From NCBI GenBank assembly GCA_900549885.1, contig URQA01000139.1, positions 1 through 6,229 of the forward strand: 6,229 nt of DNA, written 5' to 3'. This stretch comes from an uncultured Eubacteriales bacterium. Lineage in GTDB: Bacteria > Bacillota > Clostridia > Oscillospirales > Oscillospiraceae. The first letter of the stretch is position 1. Each line of letters begins with the position of its first letter. Of this stretch, positions 1 through 5,830 are shown in pieces. The position numbers were made by a program, and so were the translations under genes. The notes under the pieces were generated by a model. The model did no database searches. It saw only the letters and a program-made list of their open reading frames with translations, and was not told where the DNA came from.

Positions 1-76
1 TAATATCAAGTATATTCTCTGATCACAATGGAATAAAACTAGAAATCGCACTCGTCTGAAAAAATGGGGCGGCACG

Positions 77-295
77 GTGCCGCATGAGGCGCTGGAGCTG
101 GCCCGAAAGGCCCGGTTCAGCCAGCATACCCTGACCGAGGAGGAGCGGCAAACCATGCTCTGCCTCCTGAACGCCGAGCGCGCTCATCTAGCCCGTCGCC
201 TTTCGTGGTGGAAGCGGCCCCTGTTCCGCTACCTGTGGGGCGTTCCCACCGATACTGGACCAGATAAGGAGGATACGACCGATGCTCAGCCGTGA
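77..295 (+). CDS. Short reading frame, probable C-terminal remnant of a larger (DUF4129/transglutaminase-like) protein
   Basis: The frame starts at a GTG and encodes 72 residues, but nothing resembling a Shine-Dalgarno site precedes the GTG. The same frame is open back to position 23, just after an in-frame TGA at 20-22, so the GTG may be only a nominal start. The text VPHEALELARKARFSQHTLT, followed by an Arg-rich segment ending WKRPLFRYLWG, reads like the tail of a longer protein. I recall similar tails at the ends of clostridial transglutaminase/DUF4129 membrane proteins, but this is recollection, not a search. The first 60 bases have 19 G/C, against a GC-rich frame after that, so the true 5' part seems to be missing or replaced. 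The end overlaps the fliB-type gene by 14 bases, which suggests translational coupling to the original gene. It could also be a genuine small protein of unknown function. Confidence 0.45.
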   Translation: MPHEALELARKARFSQHTLTEEERQTMLCLLNAERAHLARRLSWWKRPLFRYLWGVPTDTGPDKEDTTDAQP

Positions 296-1388
296 ACCCG
301 CTTTTTACCGGGACTTCCGCTGTCTGGGGGGCGCATGCCCCCTCACCTGCTGCAGGGACTGGGACATCGTGGTAGATAAGGAGTCTCTGGCCGACTATGC
401 CACTGCCCCGGAGGGGCTACGCCAGACCATCGCCGCCGCTCTCATCACCGATGAGGAGGGAGACGTGTGCTTCCGCCTGGCCTCAGATGGGCGGTGCGCC
501 TTGCTGGATGAGGACGGCCTGTGCCCCATCCAGCGTCGCTGGGGGGAGGAACACCTGTGCGAACACTGCGCCTCCTATCCCCGTTTTATCGAGGAATACG
601 GCTGCCTTACCGAAGCCTGTCAGGCCGTCTCCTGCCCGGAGGCGGCCCGGCTGGTACTGGATGAGGGCATCTTTCCCCTGGTGGAAACGGACGACGGCAG
701 CCCGGACGCTCCCTTCGAGGGGGTGGACGGAGCACTGCTGGCCGGGCTGACCGCCAGCCGGAGCACCGCCTTCGCCCTGCTGACCGATGCCGACCGCCCC
801 CTGTGGGGTCGGCTGGCCGGGTTGCTGGACTACGCAGATGCCCTCCAGAAACACATTGACTGCGGGGACGTAAGAACCATGGAGGTCGTTTCCCCGCCCC
901 CTCTCACTCGTTCCGGGACTGGAAACGGCCTGCAGCCCATGGCGGTCCGCCTGCTGGAGCTGCTCGCCCGGCTGGACCCCCTGCGGCCAGAGTGGCCCGC
1001 CCTACTCCATGCCCGGGCCGGAGAACTGGCCGCCCTCTCCCCGGAACAGTACCAGGCCCTGACGGGACGGTTCCATGCCGCCCAGCCCCAGTGGGAAGTC
1101 CACCTGGAGCGGCTGGCCTGTTATCTCGTGTTCCGCCACTGGCCCAAGGCGGTAAACGACGATGGACTCTACCCCCGCGCCGCCCTCACCGCCGCCGCCT
1201 GCCTGGCCCTGCACCACTTGGCCCTGCTGGCCTGGAACGACGCCCCCTCTTTTTCGGACGGCGACGAGGCCCTGCTATGGGCCCGCTTCAGCCGCGAGGT
1301 GGAACACGACGAGGCCAACTTCTTCGCCCTGGCTGAAGCCCTAGCCGACCTAGAACAATGGCCTTTGGCGCAGATATTCCAGCAGTAA
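282..1388 (+). CDS. fliB: FliB-type flagellin lysine-N-methylase family protein (cysteine-rich)
   Basis: This complete 368-residue protein belongs to the FliB/YkgJ cysteine-rich group. FliB of Salmonella methylates lysine side chains on flagellin, and its cysteines are reported to hold an iron-sulfur cluster. The N-terminal third carries the hallmark pattern: FRC14LGGAC19PLTC23C24 followed by RDWDIVVD, then C63, C72, C81, C93, C96, C108, C113 and C118. Spacings such as GRCALLDEDGLCPIQ and HLCEHCASYPR match the family. The remaining two thirds is Ala/Leu-rich, helical-looking and less conserved. The ATG at 282 is set by TAAGGAGGA at 265-273, nine bases upstream. The gene overlaps the preceding frame by 14 bases and ends just before a strong terminator, so it is the last gene of its transcript. 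No flagellar gene is visible here, so the substrate may not be flagellin; only the family assignment is well supported. Confidence 0.85.
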   Translation: MLSREPAFYRDFRCLGGACPLTCCRDWDIVVDKESLADYATAPEGLRQTIAAALITDEEGDVCFRLASDGRCALLDEDGLCPIQRRWGEEHLCEHCASYPRFIEEYGCLTEACQAVSCPEAARLVLDEGIFPLVETDDGSPDAPFEGVDGALLAGLTASRSTAFALLTDADRPLWGRLAGLLDYADALQKHIDCGDVRTMEVVSPPPLTRSGTGNGLQPMAVRLLELLARLDPLRPEWPALLHARAGELAALSPEQYQALTGRFHAAQPQWEVHLERLACYLVFRHWPKAVNDDGLYPRAALTAAACLALHHLALLAWNDAPSFSDGDEALLWARFSREVEHDEANFFALAEALADLEQWPLAQIFQQ

Positions 1389-1391
1389 CTC

Positions 1392-1423
1392 GGGACCCGC
1401 GTGAAGCGGGTCCCATATTTTTT
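1392..1423 (+). terminator. Intrinsic terminator after the fliB-type gene
   Basis: A perfect 9-bp stem (GGGACCCGC at 1392-1400, GCGGGTCCC at 1406-1414) closes a five-base GTGAA loop and is followed by ATATTTTTT. It begins four bases after the fliB stop and separates that transcript from the blaI-type promoter about 20 bases downstream. Confidence 0.92.
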
Positions 1424-1444
1424 GCCAAATTCCATCATTTCCTC

Positions 1445-1473
1445 TTGACACAGAAGGTCTATTGTTATAGACT
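1445..1473 (+). promoter_or_regulatory. Sigma-A-type promoter of the blaI-blaR1 type operon
   Basis: A perfect -35 hexamer TTGACA lies at 1445-1450. The -10 is either TAGACT at 1468-1473 (17-base spacer, 4 of 6 matches) or TATAGA at 1466-1471 (15-base spacer). Transcription would start near 1480, about 35 bases before the repressor start codon. The -10 region lies inside the first operator-like dyad, so a bound repressor would block polymerase. Confidence 0.75.
1457..1472. promoter_or_regulatory. Operator-like dyad 1 (GTCTAT-N4-ATAGAC)
   Basis: This is a perfect inverted repeat: GTCTAT at 1457-1462, TGTT, then ATAGAC at 1467-1472. It overlaps the spacer and -10 of the promoter. BlaI/MecI repressors bind short dyads of this size as dimers in their own promoters. 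The binding assignment is inferred from position and symmetry. Confidence 0.72.
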
Positions 1474-1480
1474 CATACTA

Positions 1481-1496
1481 GTCGATAGTCATAGAC
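1481..1496. promoter_or_regulatory. Operator-like dyad 2 (GTCGAT-N4-ATAGAC)
   Basis: This is a second copy of the same 16-bp dyad with one arm mismatch: GTCGAT at 1481-1486, AGTC, then ATAGAC at 1491-1496. Its centre is 24 bp from that of dyad 1, and it sits between the likely transcription start and the ribosome site at 1498. Two spaced dyads over one promoter is the arrangement known for bla/mec operators. Confidence 0.68.
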
Positions 1497-1497
1497 C

Positions 1498-1505
1498 AAA
1501 GGAGG
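1498..1505 (+). promoter_or_regulatory. Ribosome binding site that fixes the blaI-type start
   Basis: AAAGGAGG ends eight bases before the ATG at 1514. It selects this codon over an in-frame ATG at 1358, which lies inside the fliB-type gene and upstream of both the terminator and the promoter. Confidence 0.85.
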
Positions 1506-1513
1506 AACGCTAT

Positions 1514-1885
1514 ATGGATGACCTGAAATTGTGCGACAGCGATTACCGCTTTATGAGTGTGGTGTGGGAAAGCGAGCCGGTGGGTTCCGGCCAGCTGGTC
1601 CGGCTGTGTCAGGACCGGCTGGGCTGGAAGAAGTCCACCACCTACACTGTGCTGAAAAAGCTGTGTGACCGTGGATTTTTGAAAAACGAGGGTTCGGTGG
1701 TGTCCGCCCTGGTTCCCCGGGAGCAGGTGGAGGTGTTTGAGAGCGGCTATGTGGTGGACCGCTCCTTCGGCGGCTCCCTGCCCGCCTTCATCGCCGCCTT
1801 TACCAAAGGCCGCGCTCTGACAGCACAGGAGGCAGAAGAGATCCAGCACCTCATCGACGACAGCCGGAAGGAAGACGCGCCATGA
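1514..1885 (+). CDS. blaI: BlaI/MecI/CopY-family transcriptional repressor
   Basis: This 123-residue cytoplasmic winged-helix repressor is of usual family length. The N-terminal DNA-binding domain spans about residues 8-70: an opening helix with the conserved Trp (SVVW18), then the recognition region LGWKKSTTYTVLKKLCDRGFL at about 36-56, which matches the family pattern around TvytlLkRLvdKG. A short wing and linker follow, then a C-terminal dimerisation segment at about 84-120 (SFGGSLPAFIAAFTKGRALT and an acidic helix). Family members bind operator dyads as dimers and are inactivated when a partner BlaR1-type protease is triggered. The gene follows a promoter holding two matching dyads and overlaps the protease gene by ATGA, so autoregulation and co-translation are likely. 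The symbol denotes family only: no beta-lactamase is nearby and the regulated trait is unknown. Confidence 0.88.
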   Translation: MDDLKLCDSDYRFMSVVWESEPVGSGQLVRLCQDRLGWKKSTTYTVLKKLCDRGFLKNEGSVVSALVPREQVEVFESGYVVDRSFGGSLPAFIAAFTKGRALTAQEAEEIQHLIDDSRKEDAP

Positions 1886-4644
1886 CCGAACTATTTTCCA
1901 CCGTCCTGCGCATGAGCGGGTACGGCCTGGTGGCCGCCCTTATTGCGTCGCTGGCTGTTCTCCTGCTCAGCCGCGCCCGCTGCTCCAAGACCGCTCTGTT
2001 GCTTCTCTTTGCTGTGGCGGCTCTGCGCCTGGTGTGCCCCTGGTCGCCTCCCTCCCCCCTGTCCCTGTTCAACTGGTCCCCGCTGGATCTCCATGCCCAG
2101 GACCGGGGCACTGCCTTGGCGGATAGCTATGTGGACTCCTATAAGACGGTATCCAGCGCCGAATGGAATCGGGATGAATTTGACCGGGTCGTGGCTGCTG
2201 GAGTGGAGCCCACCTACAATCAGGACGTTGGCCTCTGGGTGGTCCGCTATCATGAAGACGAAACCGGAACCATTACCCCTGCCAAAACCAATCAGGAGGT
2301 GTACGGCCCCATTCTCTCCGCCCTCTGGCTGGCCGGGGCGGCGGGCTTCTTCCTCTACGGGGCGGTATCCTATGTCCTTTTGAAGCGGCGGTTGCGCTTT
2401 GCCGTCAAGGACGAGGTCATTCCCGGCGTGTGGTACAGCGACCGTATCCCCTCTCCCTGCGTGGCCGGGCTGTTCCGGCCTCAAATCTACCTCACCTTCG
2501 GCCTGACAGAATCAGAAAAGAGCTATATCCTGGCCCATGAGCGCCAGCATATCAAAAATGGCGACCATATCTGGAAGATGCTGGCCTGGCTCATCATGTG
2601 CGTCCATTGGTTCAATGCCTTTCTTTGGCCCCTGTTCTACCGGGCTTTCTTATCGCAGGTGGAAGACGCCTGCGACCAGCGGGTGCTGCGCCAGCTTGGG
2701 GAGGATAAAAAGGCCGACTATGGCCAGGTCCTGCTGACTCTGTCCGCCGGACGGCGGTTCCGCCTGTCCCCCAGCCCAATCGCCTTTGGAGAAGGAAACA
2801 CCAAAGGCCGGGTACGGACCATACTCCGGTACAAAAAGCCCATCGCCGTAATCTCTGTCTTAGCGCTCATCGTCGCCGTTATAGCAGGAGTCTGCCTGCT
2901 CACTGGCCCCGACCGGACGGCAGAGGAAAACAACGGACCCTCTACTGGATCCTCATCGGTCCAAATAGGTGGCGCAGCGAAGGGCTATGGGACCTATCAA
3001 ATCTATGACCTGCTCTACCTCACCCCGCTCAGCTCCACAGAAAGCCGCAGCTTTTTGGACGAGCGGATCCGCTCCGCCGTGGTATTCACGCCCGAGCGGT
3101 TCTATCTTGAGATGGAAGGCCTGGACGTATCCGACCCCATCTATCAGGAGATCGAGTTGGGCAGCCAACTGATCCTGGGCCCTAACGGGGATGAAATCGC
3201 CACAGCCCTAGACGTTTCCGGAGAATCCTGGGGCTGGAATGTGTTGGATGCCGGAGGTCAGGAGACTGGCTTCCAGGTCTACTTGGTAGATGGGCTTTTG
3301 TGGGTGGCCCGGTGCGCCGACAACGGATACTGGTATCTTATGGAAGCTCTGCCCGTGGGGGCGGGGGAAACGCTGGACATGGAGCTTGTGTCTTGGGGCG
3401 TCCGGCTGGATGACAGCGGCGGATCCGGCTGGCCCTTCCTGTTCGAGGGGAACTTTACCCGCATTGACCTGCAATGCGACAACGGCGCTCTCACCTACGA
3501 CGGCTTGGACACCCCCGGAACCGACCTCACCGTGGTTGGCACGCCTCCGAGGACACAGGTAGAATGGCTGCCCGTCACGGAGGGGCAGCCTGAGCCAGCC
3601 ACCCATGCCGCCGTCACCTTCACCGCGTGGCAGGGGGGCGAAAAAGCCCTCACCGGCACCATCATCATCCGGCAGACCGGGCTGGTCAATGGCCTGACTA
3701 CCTATGCGGCCCACGCCGCCCTGAGCGACACGAACCGCTACTTTTTCTGGCAAAACCAAGGCGGCGCCGATGACGAGTACGCTCAGATTCGAGACAGCCA
3801 AGCCTACCTGATGGCTGACCCCCTGGCCACCTGGTCGCTGGATCTGACCCACGACGGAGTGGACGAGAGGGTATCGGTCTACAGCGCGATCCTCGGTGAG
3901 CCGGAGGCTGGTATTTTCTACCTGTTGGTCATGGACGAAGGGGGAAGCATCCTCTGGATCGATCAGGCTGCCACGACACACGCAGGGCAGAACGGCCTGT
4001 ATCTCTACGAAGAGGACGGACAGCCCTACCTGCTGCGATGGGTGCCTTACGGCAGCAGCGGCTGGTCCTCTCTGAGCTACCAGCTCTTCTCCCTGACAGA
4101 GGACGGTCAGGAGGTCATTCTCCGGGAAAACGCCGTGGAATACACCATGGATGACCCTATGACTGTAAAGGTGGACGCCTTACGGGCTCTGGAAGGTGAG
4201 ATCGCCGCCCTGCTGCCCCAGTGCCAGGTGCTGCTGTCCACCAACGAGGACACCCCGGATGGGGTGTGGTACGGTGATCCGGAGAATCCCATCTCTCCTT
4301 CCCTTTTCGCTGGCTATTACGAGGACAGCCCTCATTGGAACTACTTTTCCCAGCTCCAGGCCATGGCCCAGGGCGTCTATACCTTCTCCGGCGAAGTGGT
4401 GGACGTGATGGCGGACTCAGATGCAGCCAGCGCCGGCACCATCCCCCACATCAAGGTCCAGGACCGCACCTACTTCTCCTCTGTAGCGCCCTATTTCACC
4501 TATGTCTTTACCGTCCCTGTAGATGATCCCTCTCAGTATCAAGTGGGGGATACGGTGTCCGTCACCGCCGACGGTCCCCTCTACCGCTGGGACCTGCCCG
4601 ACGAGAGCACCTACGTCTCTGTGGCGCTGACGCGCCGCCCTTGA
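1882..4644 (+). CDS. BlaR1-type M56 membrane metalloprotease and sensor with a large non-penicillin-binding C-terminal region
   Basis: This is the partner of the upstream repressor, sharing an ATGA overlap. In the 920 residues I see hydrophobic segments at about 10-30, 36-52, 142-166, 229-253 and 319-341. The zinc protease motif is HERQH at 219-223 in a cytoplasmic-side region, followed by VEDACD at 260-265, where E261 is the likely third ligand. This is the standard M56 arrangement. A loop of about 90 residues (53-141) separates the second and third segments. After the last segment, about 575 residues should lie outside the cell. I see no SxxK/STFK-type active site of a penicillin-binding sensor there. 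Instead there are beta-rich stretches, a DLTHDGVDE motif at 654-662 that resembles calcium-binding DxNxDGxxE loops, and a final beta-rich module at about 830-920. The likely role is to sense an envelope signal and trigger derepression; the ligand is unknown. Confidence 0.85.
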   Translation: MTELFSTVLRMSGYGLVAALIASLAVLLLSRARCSKTALLLLFAVAALRLVCPWSPPSPLSLFNWSPLDLHAQDRGTALADSYVDSYKTVSSAEWNRDEFDRVVAAGVEPTYNQDVGLWVVRYHEDETGTITPAKTNQEVYGPILSALWLAGAAGFFLYGAVSYVLLKRRLRFAVKDEVIPGVWYSDRIPSPCVAGLFRPQIYLTFGLTESEKSYILAHERQHIKNGDHIWKMLAWLIMCVHWFNAFLWPLFYRAFLSQVEDACDQRVLRQLGEDKKADYGQVLLTLSAGRRFRLSPSPIAFGEGNTKGRVRTILRYKKPIAVISVLALIVAVIAGVCLLTGPDRTAEENNGPSTGSSSVQIGGAAKGYGTYQIYDLLYLTPLSSTESRSFLDERIRSAVVFTPERFYLEMEGLDVSDPIYQEIELGSQLILGPNGDEIATALDVSGESWGWNVLDAGGQETGFQVYLVDGLLWVARCADNGYWYLMEALPVGAGETLDMELVSWGVRLDDSGGSGWPFLFEGNFTRIDLQCDNGALTYDGLDTPGTDLTVVGTPPRTQVEWLPVTEGQPEPATHAAVTFTAWQGGEKALTGTIIIRQTGLVNGLTTYAAHAALSDTNRYFFWQNQGGADDEYAQIRDSQAYLMADPLATWSLDLTHDGVDERVSVYSAILGEPEAGIFYLLVMDEGGSILWIDQAATTHAGQNGLYLYEEDGQPYLLRWVPYGSSGWSSLSYQLFSLTEDGQEVILRENAVEYTMDDPMTVKVDALRALEGEIAALLPQCQVLLSTNEDTPDGVWYGDPENPISPSLFAGYYEDSPHWNYFSQLQAMAQGVYTFSGEVVDVMADSDAASAGTIPHIKVQDRTYFSSVAPYFTYVFTVPVDDPSQYQVGDTVSVTADGPLYRWDLPDESTYVSVALTRRP

Positions 4645-4716
4645 CTGTTTCAAGGATTGCGTCCTTAAAGAACGTCTTTCCCAGCCCCGTCTCTTTTGAC
4701 AGCGCCCTCCGCTCCA

Positions 4717-4746
4717 GCCTCCCCCATCTGGGGGAGGCACTTTTTG
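4717..4746 (+). terminator. Intrinsic terminator after the blaR1-type gene
   Basis: A perfect 9-bp stem (GCCTCCCCC at 4717-4725, GGGGGAGGC at 4730-4738) encloses an ATCT tetraloop and is followed by ACTTTTTG. It lies 73 bases past the stop codon. The symmetric GC-rich core could also be one copy of a dispersed palindromic repeat used as a terminator. Confidence 0.85.
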
Positions 4747-4839
4747 TGAAAATTTCAAGCCGTAAAATTGCACTAAGTTTTAACTAAATACAGATGCAAA
4801 TGGGTATCGTTTGTCCATACAGAAAGCGAGGTCATCAGA
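4747..4839 (+). promoter_or_regulatory. AT-rich leader of the Arc-like/comF unit with short repeats
   Basis: The 93 bases between the terminator and the Arc-like gene are clearly AT-richer than the coding DNA around them, so they should hold the promoter. I find no hexamer pair good enough to name. ACTAA occurs twice, at 4772-4776 and 4783-4787, with an 11-base period, and TTGCA at 4768-4772 is mirrored by TGCAA at 4795-4799. Either could be a binding site for the ribbon-helix-helix product. Confidence 0.4.
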
Positions 4840-5022
4840 ATGAAGGACAGGACCCATCTCAGTATCCGTATGAACAACGAACTGCACGACAAATTCAAAT
4901 ACGTCTCCGCCTATGAGGGCCGCTCCATGAGTAAGCAGGTGCTGTACCTGCTCAATCGCTGCGTGCGGGACTTCGAGGCCGAGCATGGCCCCATCGCCCT
5001 GTCGGAGCAAGAGGGCAAATGA
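4840..5022 (+). CDS. Small Arc-like ribbon-helix-helix DNA-binding protein
   Basis: This 60-residue protein has the size and pattern of an Arc/MetJ-type ribbon-helix-helix repressor. The strand is THLSIRM at 5-11, helix A is about 12-25 (NNELHDKFKYVSAYEG), and helix B is about 29-45, opening with the conserved small-residue turn SMSKQVLYLLN. Dimers of such proteins insert the paired strands into the DNA major groove; the likely contacts here are in H6, S8 and R10. The start is supported by AAGCGAGG at 4824-4831, eight bases before the ATG. The stop overlaps the comF start as ATGA, so the two are probably co-translated. Its target is unknown. It could be an autorepressor acting on the AT-rich region just upstream, or an antitoxin-like protein, but no toxin gene is adjacent. 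Confidence 0.82.
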   Translation: MKDRTHLSIRMNNELHDKFKYVSAYEGRSMSKQVLYLLNRCVRDFEAEHGPIALSEQEGK

Positions 5023-5678
5023 ACCACCTGCTCCAAGTCCTGCTGGACTTGCTCTACCCGCCCAAGTGCCCCTTCTGCGGCCGAGTGGTGGACCGGGGCG
5101 ATCCTATTCCCTGCCCCAAGTGCCGGGATACGCTGCCCTGGGTGGAGCCGGGGGATGTCTGCGCCCCGCCGGAGGGGTGCAACGTCTGCCTGTCTCCCCT
5201 GTGGTACCGGGACCTGGCCCGTGAGGCGGTGCGCCGGTACAAGTTCGGGGGCGGGCAGAATCATGCCGCTATGCTGGGAACGCTGATGGCCCAGTGCCTG
5301 CGGGAGCGCTGGGATGGACCGGCGGATTCCATCACCTGGGCGCCCCTATCCGCCCGCCGTCTGCGGGAGCGGGGCTATGACCAGGCGGAGCTGCTGGCCC
5401 GCCGGGTGGGAGTGCTGTCCGGCCTGCCCGCAGTCCCCACCCTGGAAAAAATCCGCCACACCGTCGCTCAATCCCGCATAGAAGATGACAGCGCCCGACT
5501 GGCCAATGTCCAGGGGGCCTACCGGCTGCTGCCTGGCGTGGACCTGCCCGGACAGACGGTGGTGCTGGTGGACGACGTGGTCACCACCGGGGCTACCCTG
5601 TCCCAGTGTGCCGCCCTGCTCCGGCAGGCGGGAGCGGCCCGGGTCGTAGCCCTCACGCTGGCCAGATCCAGAAAATAA
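5019..5678 (+). CDS. comF: ComF-family phosphoribosyltransferase-like protein (double zinc ribbon)
   Basis: This complete 219-residue protein matches ComF, a cytoplasmic factor needed for DNA uptake during competence in Bacillus and Haemophilus and widely present in other bacteria. The N-terminus has a zinc-ribbon set: CPFC at 17-20, CPKC at 32-35, then C48, C54 and C57. The PRTase domain follows, with YKFGG at 74-78, RERGYDQAELLARR at 116-129, the AQSR...NVQGAY block at 150-168, and the PRPP-binding loop VVLVDDVVTTGAT at 181-193, including the paired D185 and D186. The family is PRTase-like, but its substrate is not settled. The start overlaps the preceding Arc-like gene by ATGA, and there is no separate promoter, so the two form one unit. 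No other competence gene is visible in the window. Confidence 0.93.
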   Translation: MNHLLQVLLDLLYPPKCPFCGRVVDRGDPIPCPKCRDTLPWVEPGDVCAPPEGCNVCLSPLWYRDLAREAVRRYKFGGGQNHAAMLGTLMAQCLRERWDGPADSITWAPLSARRLRERGYDQAELLARRVGVLSGLPAVPTLEKIRHTVAQSRIEDDSARLANVQGAYRLLPGVDLPGQTVVLVDDVVTTGATLSQCAALLRQAGAARVVALTLARSRK

Positions 5679-5702
5679 TTCCTGTTTCCGGGCAAAATGC
5701 CG

Positions 5703-5732
5703 TTGCAATCCGTTTCCTTCTCATGTTATAAT
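5703..5732 (+). promoter_or_regulatory. Promoter of the mreB-type gene (extended -10)
   Basis: A consensus TATAAT lies at 5727-5732, preceded by the TGN extension (TGT at 5724-5726). A -35-like TTGCAA lies at 5703-5708 (4 of 6 matches, 18-base spacer). Transcription would start near 5739, which leaves a leader of about 90 bases before the start codon. A weaker TACAAT at 5788-5793 could be a second -10, but it lacks a good -35. Confidence 0.75.
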
Positions 5733-5830
5733 GAAATAGTTCCATGAAAATGGGGCCATAGTTTGTCTTGAGCGGAAATAGATTGGATACAATTTCCAGT
5801 GAAATATATATCTCACGAGGTGTAGAGACT

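Noticed and set aside
1358..1513. In-frame N-terminal extension of the blaI-type gene from the ATG at 1358
   Set aside because: It would run through the end of the fliB-type gene, the terminator, the promoter and both dyads. A strong ribosome site directly precedes the ATG at 1514, and that start gives the usual family length.
1891..2484. 197-residue reading frame on the minus strand
   Set aside because: It lies wholly inside the well-supported M56 protease gene, has low-complexity Gly/Gln/Arg-rich text without recognisable motifs, and is a product of GC-rich codon use on the other strand.
3208..3981. 257-residue reading frame on the minus strand
   Set aside because: It is opposite the extracytoplasmic region of the protease gene, with no ribosome site or recognisable domain; the plus frame is continuous through it.
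4652..4666. AAGGA-TTGCG-TCCTT hairpin just after the protease stop
   Set aside because: It has a five-base-pair stem and no T-tract; the strong hairpin at 4717-4738 is the better terminator.
4696..4701. Perfect TTGACA hexamer after the protease gene
   Set aside because: Seventeen bases downstream lies the GC-rich terminator stem (CTCCCC), not a -10 sequence, so it cannot be a promoter of this type.
5691..5701. Small hairpin GGCA-AAA-TGCC after comF as a terminator
   Set aside because: The stem is only 4 bp and no T-run follows. No convincing terminator is seen between comF and the mreB-type gene, so some read-through is possible.
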